DNA of 64,000 nucleotides from Simiduia agarivorans SA1 = DSM 21679. GTDB taxonomy: Bacteria; Pseudomonadota; Gammaproteobacteria; Pseudomonadales; Cellvibrionaceae. Positions 44,637 through 52,842 of the stretch are shown here, piece by piece (position 1 is the first letter of the stretch; each line of letters begins with the position of its first letter). The stretch is from NCBI RefSeq assembly GCF_000305785.2, contig NC_018868.3, forward strand, positions 3,270,270 through 3,334,269, in the 5' to 3' direction. The notes beneath the pieces were generated by a model that saw only the letters and a program-made list of their open reading frames with translations, searched no databases and was not told the origin of the DNA. The position numbers and the translations under genes are program-made.

Positions 44637-45821
44637 TCAAGCGCGCGCAGGCCGGGCGCTTGGCGCTGCACTTTGCTGGTGCGTTTTCGACGTGCGCCCG
44701 GGGCCAAGGCCGAATAACCAGCGGCTGAAACCAAAGCGCCGGATAACCTCAAACCCGAGCGCGCAACCCAGCCCTGTGGCGCTCACCAACAGCAGAGGTT
44801 CCCACACCGGGCCCAGCGCCATCTGGCTCAGGTAAAAGCCCGCCCATACGGTGATGGTCTGGTGCAGCAGGTACCAGGGGTAGACCGCCTCGGTGACATA
44901 GCGGCGCGCGCGCGAATCGCGATTAAGAAAATGGTGTGCCAGGCCGCACAGGGCCAGAATCCAGAGCCACAGATTCACCGCCCGCAAACAATCGATAAAC
45001 CGGTCGCCCCATAACTCCACGCCTTCGCCCAGGCCCGTGGTTTCCGGCAGACTGAACAGTGCCATCATCATCCCGTAACAAAAAAAAGCCGCAATCGATA
45101 AATCCCAACGGTGCCGGGCCAGGCTTGCCCATAGCCGGGTGTGGCCGGCGAGCAGGAAACCCGCGATAAACAGGCTGAGCGACACCGCGTGGTTGTGCCA
45201 GTCGTCCAGCAAGGCGTGGGTGGTGGGGAAGTGGGCGCGCAACCCCAGGTTGGCCGCACTCAGCACAAGACAGGGCAACCACAGCCACAGCCGCAGGCCG
45301 CCCGAGTTGGCGACGTGGTTCAACAGAGGCGACAGCAACAGCACTATCACCGAATAGCACCAGAGGTAAGGTAAAAACCACAGGTGATTCCAGGTCATCT
45401 GCCCGAACAGGGGGGTGCGGTGCGCGTCAAACAACGGGTGATCGGGCGTGAGATAGGCACCCCAGAAGGCCAGGTAGCTGCCCGTGGGTTCGCCTGCCTG
45501 ACGCATCTCGAAGTACAGCTGCGGCGGCACTATCACCAGAATGCCCAGCAACAACGGGATACCCAGCCGGGCCGAGCGCAGGCGGAACAGTTGCCCGCCA
45601 CTGTAGCGTTCGCACGCGAGTTTAAGGGCGGCGCCGGCAATAAAAAACAGCAGCGGCAGACGCCACTGGTTCACCAGCAGCATCAGGTATTTGAGGCTTT
45701 CACTCTGGTACTGGCTGGTAATGTGCCAATCCCAGCTCACGTACATCATGCCGCAGTGGTACAGAATCAGCAGGCCAAAGGCCAGGCTTCTGAGCCAGTC
45801 CAGGTCGTAGCGTCGTTGCAT
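44637..45821 (-). CDS. Membrane acyltransferase, family 3 (OpgC-like)
   Basis: A 394-aa integral membrane protein with about ten helices and the family N-terminus MQRRYDLDWLRSLAFGLLIL, YHCGMMYVSWDW. Other features are HLWFLPYLWCYSVIVLLLSP and YPWYLLHQTITVWAGFYL with a likely catalytic His. It could modify an envelope polysaccharide or glucan with acyl or succinyl groups. GGAGGA precedes the ATG at 45821. It is divergent from a LytTR regulator 112 bases away. Confidence 0.88.
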   Translation of the reverse strand: MQRRYDLDWLRSLAFGLLILYHCGMMYVSWDWHITSQYQSESLKYLMLLVNQWRLPLLFFIAGAALKLACERYSGGQLFRLRSARLGIPLLLGILVIVPPQLYFEMRQAGEPTGSYLAFWGAYLTPDHPLFDAHRTPLFGQMTWNHLWFLPYLWCYSVIVLLLSPLLNHVANSGGLRLWLWLPCLVLSAANLGLRAHFPTTHALLDDWHNHAVSLSLFIAGFLLAGHTRLWASLARHRWDLSIAAFFCYGMMMALFSLPETTGLGEGVELWGDRFIDCLRAVNLWLWILALCGLAHHFLNRDSRARRYVTEAVYPWYLLHQTITVWAGFYLSQMALGPVWEPLLLVSATGLGCALGFEVIRRFGFSRWLFGLGPGRTSKTHQQSAAPSARPARA

Positions 45822-45933
45822 AGGGGCTTCCTCCATTTTCTGGTAGGCTCGCATGCACAGAGCAACAAAACAGGGCCAGATGCCAGAGCGCGCCTGGCCT
45901 GTGACCAACCGCGTGCTGCCAGGGACGAACGCC

Positions 45934-46776
45934 ATGACCTTTGATGACTACCAACGCCGGCCAAGGGTGTGGCAAAGCCTGTTCTGGTGTGTGCTGGTGG
46001 GCCTGGTCATTCTGGTCAACGCCACCACCCAGTTAATGGAGTGGCAACGCGCCGGCACCCAACTGCCCGTGTGGGCACCTTTCTTGTGGGAAGTGTCCAG
46101 TGCCCTGGCCTGGACCCTGCTCATCTACCCCATGCACCGCTTCGACCGCCGCTTTCCCCTGCAATGGGGCCGCCTGCGCCGGCACGGCATTTACCACCTG
46201 CTGTTCAGCCTGCCAGTGTCGCTTTTTCACGTGGGGGTGATGTTCGGACTGCGCTTTCTGGTGTATGGGCTACTGGAGCAGGACTACAACCCCGGCGACT
46301 GGGGCTGGGTGCTGGTGTACGAATACCGCAAAGACATTCTGGTGTACCTGCTGATCCTGTCGGTGTTTTACACCCACGATTTTGTTGTGAGCCGCCTGGC
46401 CGGTGAGGCCGCCTTCGTACAGGAAGGCGAAGAAGCCACACCCGATCGCCTGAGCGACCGGGTGCTGGTAAAAAAATTCGGGCGCGAATTTGTGGTGCAA
46501 TTGCAATCGGTGCAATGGCTCGCCGCCAACGGCAACTACGTTAACCTGCACGTGGGCGAACGCGTCTACCCCCTGCGCGCCACCATGGCACAAATGGAAC
46601 AAAGGCTCGAGCCCATGGGCTTCATGCGCGTGCATCGCAGCGCCATCGTAAATTTGCGCGCCATCGCCTCACTGGAGCCGCTGGAAAACGGCGAAGCGTT
46701 GATTCACTTAACGGAGGGTCAACAGGTCAAATGCTCGCGCAATTACCGGGATGGGTTGAAGGAGCGGTTGAGGTAG
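45934..46776 (+). CDS. Membrane-bound LytTR-family transcriptional regulator
   Basis: A 280-aa protein with four N-terminal transmembrane helices (about 12-155) and a C-terminal LytTR DNA-binding domain (about 185-280): QSVQWLAANGNYVNLHV and FMRVHRSAIVNLRAI are typical. Lacking a receiver domain, it probably senses a signal in the membrane. It is divergent from the acyltransferase, which it may control. AGGGACG precedes the chosen ATG. Confidence 0.88.
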   Translation: MTFDDYQRRPRVWQSLFWCVLVGLVILVNATTQLMEWQRAGTQLPVWAPFLWEVSSALAWTLLIYPMHRFDRRFPLQWGRLRRHGIYHLLFSLPVSLFHVGVMFGLRFLVYGLLEQDYNPGDWGWVLVYEYRKDILVYLLILSVFYTHDFVVSRLAGEAAFVQEGEEATPDRLSDRVLVKKFGREFVVQLQSVQWLAANGNYVNLHVGERVYPLRATMAQMEQRLEPMGFMRVHRSAIVNLRAIASLEPLENGEALIHLTEGQQVKCSRNYRDGLKERLR

Positions 46777-47087
46777 TGGGGTGGCTGGCGGGTTTTCGAA
46801 TTGTTACGGATGTAGTATCTGGATATTTCATAAACAGCCAACCCATATTCGGATAATTTTAAGGGAGATTGTTCGAATAGCTCAGCCGTGTGTGCGTATG
46901 TGTCAAATTATCTACATAGGATTAGGCTACCCCAAAGTGAATTGATCATGACGTTAACGCATTAGATATAAAGCGTCGCTACTAGCAATTAAAGGGCGAG
47001 CTGATAAAAATGATCGAAATAAGTACTCATTTCCCTCTGTTCGTCAATAATTTAGCAACGAGTCAATAAAAAACAAAGGAATACACC
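46777..47087. other. AT-rich intergenic space ahead of the VOC gene
   Basis: A 311-base space more AT-rich than its surroundings. No coding sequence, repeat or RNA was recognised; only short frames are open. The last 20 bases hold the AAAGGAA ribosome site of the VOC gene. Confidence 0.35.
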
Positions 47088-47480
47088 ATGTTCAGTCATA
47101 TCATGATCGGCTCCAACGATCTGGAAAAATCAGAGCGTTTTTACACGGCCGTGCTCGGCGTCTTGGGCGCCGGTGCGCCCATGGAAAACGAGGCGCCGAG
47201 TGGGCATAAGCGGTTGTTTTATCGCCATGAGGGCATGACGTTTTGCGTAACCCAGCCCATCAATGACGAGCCGGCCACTTTCGCCAATGGCGGCACTATC
47301 GGCTTTAAATGCAGCTCAGAGGCACAGGTGCAGGCGTTTCATGATGCGGCACTGGCCAATGGCGGCACTACCGATGAGGCGCCACCCGGGCTGCGCAGCA
47401 ATGCGGTTGGGTCTTTGTATCTTGGTTATGTGCGGGACCCGGACGGCAATAAACTGTGTGCGCTCTATCGCCCGAAATAA
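47088..47480 (+). CDS. VOC-family (glyoxalase/bleomycin resistance-like) protein
   Basis: A 130-aa two-module VOC fold protein beginning FSHIMIGSNDLEKSERFYTA and ending GYVRDPDGNKLCALYRPK, both typical. A metal-binding His (H4) and a distal Glu are possible but the substrate is unknown. A nested inverted repeat follows and may end the transcript. Confidence 0.85.
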   Translation: MFSHIMIGSNDLEKSERFYTAVLGVLGAGAPMENEAPSGHKRLFYRHEGMTFCVTQPINDEPATFANGGTIGFKCSSEAQVQAFHDAALANGGTTDEAPPGLRSNAVGSLYLGYVRDPDGNKLCALYRPK

Positions 47481-47541
47481 AGACCGGGAAAAAGCGCTGA
47501 CCTGCAAAGCCGTCCGGTCGGGAGGCAGGTCAGCCCGGTCT
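47481..47541 (+). terminator. Nested inverted repeat after the VOC gene
   Basis: AGACCGGG (47481) pairs with CCCGGTCT (47534-47541), and inside it CTGACCTGC pairs with GCAGGTCAG. It begins immediately at the VOC stop. There is no T run, so its role as a terminator is uncertain. Confidence 0.4.
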
Positions 47542-47669
47542 CGCTAGCCTGTACCAAGGTATCAATTACGGGGGTAAGACGGCTCCGGCAACCGGCGTTT
47601 GGCGCCATAAGCTTGAGCCGTCACCAAGGCCGTGCATAATCAGCGGTTTTCCAGGCTTGAGACACGGAC

Positions 47670-49202
47670 ATGTCGATCTACGAATTAACCGACGCCAATG
47701 GAAAGCGCCTGCGCATTGTCCCCGGTAGGGGTTCCATTCTTTGTAATGAAGCCAATCTCTTTGGCAATCCTTTTGCCGCCCGGGCATTTGTGGAAGCGCT
47801 GGCACCAGATACCCGCATGGCCATCAGTCGCCTGTTCATGGACGCCTTCCGCGATCAGCCACGGCACATCAATGCCCCACTGGATGCGCCCAGCTTTGGT
47901 GGCCCCTGCGATCCAAACAAGGCGTTGTTAACCTCCGATGCCAAGCTGACCCGTGCCATTGCCAATAGCGAATTGGTGGTGCAGCTGGACGACAGTCTGC
48001 AGCCGGTAGACGACAATCGCGCCGAGCTGCGCATGAAGATCCGCATGCAGCTCAACACCCTGCTGGCCGATGAGCGGCGTGAAGCGGCCATGTACCAGGC
48101 CCAGATGGATAAGGAATCCACCTTTACCAAGGGCCTTATCTACACGGGCGCGTTTTTTCATGGTTTGGGCAATGCCGCCTGGGATACGCTCAAATGGGCC
48201 AAGGAAGTCAGCGATCTCGGCAACCCGTTGGTGCAGATGCGCAATATGTTCAACGCGGCCTACGACGCCTACGGTGAAGACAGGGCGGTGGAGGCGTTCG
48301 CAAAAAACCTGCAGGCCGCCCATTGGCGCGAGCTAGTGGAGGCGCTCGGCTTCGACCCCAGCCAGATCTCCCGCGAAATGATCGCCCAGGCCATGGATGC
48401 CGCCAACGTAATCTGGGATGACGAAACCCTGCGGCAGGACCTCACCACCTTTGCCAAAGACTATATCAAGGCCCAGCACGCCGTAGAGCTCACCAACATG
48501 GGCGGCGGCGCTGCGCTGGAAGTGGTCATCACCGCCATCCTCGCTGCCCTCACCGCAGGCGCCGGCCTCGCCATAGCCACCGCCGCCAAAGCCCGCCACC
48601 TGCCCAATTTGCGCAAGCTGGGTGATCTGCTGTTGGAGTTCGCGGAGCAAAGCAAAAAACTGGCGCGCTACCTGAAAGAAAAAGCCCAGCGGGCGGCGAA
48701 AGGTAAACCGGATAAGCCGCTGGATGCAGAGCCGGTGGTGGAGAGGGTTAATGAGCCGCCGAGGGGAGAGACAGGTTCTGGTTCAGACCGTAAGACATCA
48801 GACTTCGAGCCGGAAACATTGTATAGGCGCGATAGTCGGCCTCCTGAGACTATATTCGAGGAAGGATTTCAGGCGAGGAGACCAGACGCAAATGTTCCAT
48901 TAGAGGATTACGTTGATTTCAATGTTCCTAGTCAATATGTTGGTACATCCAAGGTGTTTGATGGTGCGTCACAGGTAAACACTCAAAAGGGGCAAGCAGG
49001 CTATCTGTATGAAATTAGAAATCCAGGTGGTGGTATAGATGTGAATAAGGTTTATCCAGACGGACCATTTCCAGAGGAGCAAGAAATGGCTTTTGTAGGG
49101 GGGATCGATAGCTGTAACATAAAGGGGTGCACGCCTCTGGACAGCGATAATAATGCTATAGGCGAGTATATTTCAAACCCCCGTTATACAGGTGGAGATT
49201 GA
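47670..49202 (+). CDS. Polymorphic toxin with C-terminal cholera toxin A-like ADP-ribosyltransferase domain
   Basis: A 510-aa predicted effector without signal peptide. Residues 1-about 340 form an unrecognised helical delivery part with a hydrophobic segment (about 280-305) and a charged helix (LARYLKEKAQRAAKGK). After a Pro/Glu-rich linker the ADP-ribosyltransferase begins. LYRRDSRPP carries R386, YVGTSK carries S427, and FPEEQEMAFVGGI carries E470-x-E472, matching R7, S61, E110 and E112 of cholera toxin A, while the first motif also matches pertussis toxin S1. GC content falls sharply at about 48,770-48,800. Two small AT-rich genes follow, probably immunity. The delivery route is unknown; no T6SS gene is in the window. 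Confidence 0.85.
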   Translation: MSIYELTDANGKRLRIVPGRGSILCNEANLFGNPFAARAFVEALAPDTRMAISRLFMDAFRDQPRHINAPLDAPSFGGPCDPNKALLTSDAKLTRAIANSELVVQLDDSLQPVDDNRAELRMKIRMQLNTLLADERREAAMYQAQMDKESTFTKGLIYTGAFFHGLGNAAWDTLKWAKEVSDLGNPLVQMRNMFNAAYDAYGEDRAVEAFAKNLQAAHWRELVEALGFDPSQISREMIAQAMDAANVIWDDETLRQDLTTFAKDYIKAQHAVELTNMGGGAALEVVITAILAALTAGAGLAIATAAKARHLPNLRKLGDLLLEFAEQSKKLARYLKEKAQRAAKGKPDKPLDAEPVVERVNEPPRGETGSGSDRKTSDFEPETLYRRDSRPPETIFEEGFQARRPDANVPLEDYVDFNVPSQYVGTSKVFDGASQVNTQKGQAGYLYEIRNPGGGIDVNKVYPDGPFPEEQEMAFVGGIDSCNIKGCTPLDSDNNAIGEYISNPRYTGGD

Positions 49203-49204
49203 AC

Positions 49205-49618
49205 TTGAGCGCTAATTATTGCCCCTATGTCGTAAAAGATGGAATTTTACTTGGCACGATTCAACTAAGATCGTTTCTTCAAGATTCACAGCCTGCGCTG
49301 GAGTATTCGTATGACTCAGAACTAGTTGGTGTAGTTAAAGGAGATGACTATTTTGACCTGCTAGGTATGTTGAGAACAATTTTGCAGGAAAAAGGGTTCG
49401 ATATACTTTGTGAGGGGGCGCTGATCAATGTGTTTCCCGGCGGTTTGGTGTCAGATCAAAGCTTTAGTGAAGTGGCATACAAGCATGTTGAGCCCGGCGG
49501 ACAGTTGATAAAAGTGAATATTTTTTCGCCGGCAAAAGAATCTGAGTTGGATATGATTGCAGGTCGTGATTCTCAAAGAGAGGCGCGTAGAAAGGTAATT
49601 CGAAGCCGAAGGAAGTAG
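49205..49618 (+). CDS. Putative immunity protein 1 of the ADP-ribosylating toxin
   Basis: An AT-rich gene of 137 aa directly behind the toxin; the toxin stop lies within its ribosome-binding region (GGAG, then TTG at 49205). A TTG at 49199 is a possible alternative. No signal peptide or membrane segment is seen, so it acts in the cytoplasm, as expected for a bound inhibitor of a cytoplasmic ADP-ribosyltransferase. The sequence (CPYVVKDGILLGTIQLRSFL, LRTILQEKGFDIL) resembles no family I recognise. It ends in a basic tail (REARRKVIRSRRK). Immunity role is inferred from position. Confidence 0.65.
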   Translation: MSANYCPYVVKDGILLGTIQLRSFLQDSQPALEYSYDSELVGVVKGDDYFDLLGMLRTILQEKGFDILCEGALINVFPGGLVSDQSFSEVAYKHVEPGGQLIKVNIFSPAKESELDMIAGRDSQREARRKVIRSRRK

Positions 49619-49620
49619 AG

Positions 49621-50061
49621 GTGGAAGTGAAATTTTCTCTGGTTGATGTAGGGGTTGAAAAAATAGTTGCTTTGGTTCGCAACGAGGGCGAAGGAATAAA
49701 AAATATAGGCGAACACCAAATAGTGGGTAAGCTTAGGTATCCGGAAGAGTCTATCGTTGCTGAAAACTTTATCGAAAATAAAGCCTTTTTAAGCTGTGTA
49801 TTTGAATTCTTTAGCCTTGATATTGGTGCGGTAGTTGGTTCAGCTGAAGAAGAATGGTTGTATGTTATTGATCAGCGTTCAAAGGGCGAAAATGTTCCTC
49901 CTTATTATGTGGTAGGTGCTTACCATCTGAAGGGTTGCGTGAAGCAAGATTTTAAGATGAATCCTAATTTTAGGCTTCTAACAGAGGATGGTTTTTTTGA
50001 TTTTGGTTCTCGAAATGATGATTTTCAACGGTTTGTTTTTAGTAAAGTCGATGCGGGATAG
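49621..50061 (+). CDS. Putative second immunity protein in the toxin cassette
   Basis: A 146-aa AT-rich gene starting at GTG, two bases after the previous stop, with AAGGA upstream. It has no signal peptide. Composition is alpha/beta with aromatic patches (YVIDQRSKGENVPPYYVVG, LLTEDGFFDFGSRNDDF). I do not recognise the family. Being adjacent and equally AT-rich, it probably entered with the toxin domain. It may be a second immunity factor, or an orphan one left from an earlier cassette. Confidence 0.55.
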   Translation: MEVKFSLVDVGVEKIVALVRNEGEGIKNIGEHQIVGKLRYPEESIVAENFIENKAFLSCVFEFFSLDIGAVVGSAEEEWLYVIDQRSKGENVPPYYVVGAYHLKGCVKQDFKMNPNFRLLTEDGFFDFGSRNDDFQRFVFSKVDAG

Positions 50062-50407
50062 AGTTGTCCCATGATGTTTTTGGGCGGATAAGAATCTAGA
50101 TTTTTAGTTTTATTGCAAGTCTGAAAATAGATTTTATTGGAGCGGTTGGGGTAGGATGAAAATTTCCGTATCTAGATTGCTATGCTCAACTGATGGCAGA
50201 TTCCTCAATTGTTAAAAACCATTCGCCAAGAACATATAAAGAAATTCCTCTCCCCTTTTAATTTTATTAAACCTCTTTCTCAAGTAGTGGATTGCGTTGC
50301 ACTTAATCCACCCTACGGGTTTGGTGGTTGAACAGGTTGCTGGAAGTTGGGGTAAACTGTCGGTTTAACGCTTCAACATAAACGACAGAGACAAGGAGTG
50401 GTCTGCG
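50062..50407. other. AT-rich tail of the toxin island with a REP-like copy
   Basis: A 346-base space, AT-rich over its first two thirds like the immunity genes, with no recognisable gene. A degraded GTGG...AATCCACCCTAC unit lies at 50286-50316, after which composition returns to the genomic norm. Confidence 0.45.
50286..50316. repeat. REP-like palindromic repeat, copy 3 (degraded)
   Basis: The unit runs from GTGGATTGCGTTGCACTTAA to AATCCACCCTAC and resembles the left arm at 11618-11648 with several changes. It sits at the border where the AT-rich island ends. Confidence 0.6.
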
Positions 50408-51106
50408 ATGCAGCCTGATTTGAGTTTTGAGCACCTGGATGCGGTGCTTGGCGCCAGTTTTGAAGATCTGAAGCTGGATTCGCAGGAAAAACACCAGCTT
50501 ACCGAGTTGCTGGCGCTGTTGCCGCCCGATCGTTGCCGTTATGTACGCAACCGCGCTTTTGATCGGGTGCGGGAGCAGTTGAGTGAAGGGCACACGGAGC
50601 ATTCGCTGGCAGCGTTGAAGTGGTTGGAGCATGTGATCAAGTGCCTGGACCGGGCCGATGCGGAGCCTGCGCTGGAGCCCAGTTGTCATTTCAGCCCGGG
50701 TGATGCGTGCCGGGATAAAATTATCGAGTTGATCCGCCGCGCGCGCACCAGTGTGTGGGTTTGTGTGTTTACCCTGTCGGATGACCGCATTACCGCGGCA
50801 CTGATCGACGCCTTCCAGCAAGGCATCGATGTTCGGATTATTTCCGATGATGACAAATCGGAAGACCGCGGCAGCGATATTGACCGGCTGCAGGCCTTGG
50901 GTGTCGCGGTCCGGCTGGATGATTCGCCCTACCACATGCACCACAAGTTTGCCCTGTTCGACGAGTCCGTATTGCTTAACGGCAGCTTTAACTGGACCCG
51001 CAGTGCCAGTGAGGTCAATGAAGAGAATATCCTCATTACCGCCGAACCCAAGCTGGTGGCGGGCTACTCGGCGCAGTTTCAGCAATTGTGGGCCAGTTTT
51101 TCCTAG
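50408..51106 (+). CDS. Single-HKD phospholipase D-family protein (Nuc-like)
   Basis: A 232-aa protein with one HKD motif (HHKFALFDESVLLNGSFNWT, then SEVNEEN) at about 180-210. A helical N-terminal domain (about 1-95) precedes it. Single-HKD members dimerise to form the active site and act as endonucleases or phosphodiesterases (Nuc, mitochondrial PLD6). No signal peptide is seen, so it is probably cytoplasmic. GGAG precedes the ATG. Substrate unknown. Confidence 0.82.
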   Translation: MQPDLSFEHLDAVLGASFEDLKLDSQEKHQLTELLALLPPDRCRYVRNRAFDRVREQLSEGHTEHSLAALKWLEHVIKCLDRADAEPALEPSCHFSPGDACRDKIIELIRRARTSVWVCVFTLSDDRITAALIDAFQQGIDVRIISDDDKSEDRGSDIDRLQALGVAVRLDDSPYHMHHKFALFDESVLLNGSFNWTRSASEVNEENILITAEPKLVAGYSAQFQQLWASFS

Positions 51107-51180
51107 CGCCGATGTCTCCGGCTGTAACGTTTGCAGAATCCCTGCATCCAAGCAGTCTTTTGTATCTTCTGGAGTAGATC

Positions 51181-51855
51181 ATGCGAAAGCTATTGGGTGT
51201 GCTAACCATGGTGCTGGTAACGGCGCCGGCCTGGGGCGGCGAGTTAACGCTGCCGGCCCTGCCGGATGCCAGCAAGATGCCGGCGCCGGCCGACGCCGCG
51301 CTGGGCGTGCGCGACGGTGATGCCGGCCTTGCGCCGGGCGAGGCCGTACCGCCATTTGCAGCGGTTACCCACGAGGGCAAAGCGGTGTCGCGCGATAGCC
51401 TGTTCAAGCAGGGTAAGCCCGCGCTGGTGATTTTTTACCGGGGCGGATGGTGTCCCTACTGTAATCTCCAGATTCGCCAGCTGACCGAGGCTTACCCGCA
51501 GTTTGCCGAACGCAATGTGGAATTGGTGCTGATCTCGGCCGATAAAACCGATGCTGCGGCGACCGCACAGCGGCGCTATGACATTCCGTTTCCGGTGATT
51601 TCAGATCCGACCCTGGCGGCGCACGAGGCCTTCCGGGTGGTAATGGCGCTCACGCCCGAGTTGTATGAAACCTATAAAGGCTACGGTATCGATGTGGAGG
51701 CCTGGTCCGGGCAGACGCATCACAAGTTTGCGTTGTCGTCCGCCTTTCTGGTGGATGCTCAGGGTGTGGTGACATGGGCGCATGTATCGGAAGACTATAA
51801 GCGCCGGCCGTCGGTGGCGCAGTTGCTGTCGGTGATTGACGCGGCCAGGCTGTAA
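51181..51855 (+). CDS. Secreted peroxiredoxin-like protein
   Basis: A 224-aa exported (signal peptide about 1-19) AhpC/TSA-like protein of the thioredoxin fold. The active-site region is YRGGWCPYCNLQIRQL, where a C-x2-C pair replaces the single peroxidatic Cys of classical peroxiredoxins; such proteins belong to the PRX-like2 group. The later part LISADKTDAAATAQRRYDIP and HHKFALSSAFLVDAQGVV fits. It probably handles peroxide or disulfides in the periplasm. Confidence 0.82.
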   Translation: MRKLLGVLTMVLVTAPAWGGELTLPALPDASKMPAPADAALGVRDGDAGLAPGEAVPPFAAVTHEGKAVSRDSLFKQGKPALVIFYRGGWCPYCNLQIRQLTEAYPQFAERNVELVLISADKTDAAATAQRRYDIPFPVISDPTLAAHEAFRVVMALTPELYETYKGYGIDVEAWSGQTHHKFALSSAFLVDAQGVVTWAHVSEDYKRRPSVAQLLSVIDAARL

Positions 51856-51922
51856 GCGCGTTGGCTTTTTTAGCCAATAACCCTGGCTCGCTCAGGGTTA
51901 TTGGTACCAGTGCCGATAAGCT

Positions 51923-52135
51923 TCAGGAAAAGCTCTCTTCTTTCTCGTCTTTTTTCAACAGCAATACAAGCAGGTAAATCAGGCTGAGTGGCGGAATAAT
52001 CGCTAAAAAAAAGCCTGAAAATGCATGCATCACCGGTGCGTTGGTTTTTGCACGGGCCACGAACCAAATCAGAATCGTGCTGACCAGCATCCACGCTGCA
52101 ATCGCCTGAGCAATGAGTGAAATACTCAAATTCAT
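51923..52135 (-). CDS. Small membrane protein with two helices
   Basis: A 70-aa protein starting at ATG 52135 with GGAGGGAACC upstream. Two hydrophobic helices (SLIAQAIAAWMLVSTILIWF and SGFFLAIIPPLSLIYLLVLL) are followed by a charged tail (KKDEKEESFS). Function unknown. It is convergent with the peroxiredoxin-like gene. Confidence 0.65.
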   Translation of the reverse strand: MNLSISLIAQAIAAWMLVSTILIWFVARAKTNAPVMHAFSGFFLAIIPPLSLIYLLVLLLKKDEKEESFS

Positions 52136-52324
52136 GGTTCCCTCCATGGGGTTATTATGTGCCGGCTATTGTAGTGTGTTTGCAATGGCGAAGGGTATGT
52201 TTTGGTGATTGAGTTCCAGATAGTTGGTGGTTTTTTTGTGTTGAATGCGTCACGGCTGTTTGCCTTGGCGCGCAATTCAACCTTGCTTTCAGTAGGGTTT
52301 TTAATTGGGTAAAAGGATATTGCG

Positions 52325-52801
52325 ATGAATAAACACACTGTGTTGACCCGACAGCAGATCGCTGAGATGGCGGGAGAAAGTAAAACCCATTTCCTGAATG
52401 CCAATGCAAAAAGAGTCAACAAGGATCTTGGCGGGTTGGTGGGCTTAACCGGAATCGGATTTCATTTAATTGAGGTGAAACCGGGTTTCGATTCCACCGA
52501 TTACCATGTGCATCACCACGAAGATGAGTGTGTCTATGTGCTGGAAGGTGAGGGCGAAGTGGAAATCGGCGATGACATTATTCCGGTGGCGGCGGGCGAT
52601 TTTATCGGGTATCCGGCCGGCGGCTTACCGCACAACATGCGCAATGTGGGCGATGGCCTGCTCAGGTGTATCGTGGTGGGGCAGCGGCTGGCGCACGACG
52701 TGGTGGATTATCCACGCCAGCATAAGCGCCTTTTCCGCAACGCCGGCTTGCCCTGGGATCTGGTGGATAGCCGCCAGATCGTTGATCCTAAGCGGGCATA
52801 G
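52325..52801 (+). CDS. Cupin-domain protein (metal-binding)
   Basis: A 158-aa single cupin with a complete first motif (HVHHHEDECVYVLEGEGEVE) and second motif (GDFIGYPAGGLPHNMRN), supplying His, Glu and His ligands. It differs from the 36.4-kb cupin, whose first motif is incomplete. A likely mononuclear enzyme or sugar/metabolite-binding protein; substrate unknown. An AAAAGGATATTGCG stretch precedes the ATG. Confidence 0.85.
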   Translation: MNKHTVLTRQQIAEMAGESKTHFLNANAKRVNKDLGGLVGLTGIGFHLIEVKPGFDSTDYHVHHHEDECVYVLEGEGEVEIGDDIIPVAAGDFIGYPAGGLPHNMRNVGDGLLRCIVVGQRLAHDVVDYPRQHKRLFRNAGLPWDLVDSRQIVDPKRA

Positions 52802-52842
52802 TGACGGCGCCAGAGGAGGCATCGCCCTGGTAGTGCTACACG

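Noticed and set aside
47670..50061. Type VI secretion cluster around the toxin
   Set aside because: No vgrG, PAAR, eag adaptor or tss gene is seen within the window; the toxin stands alone.
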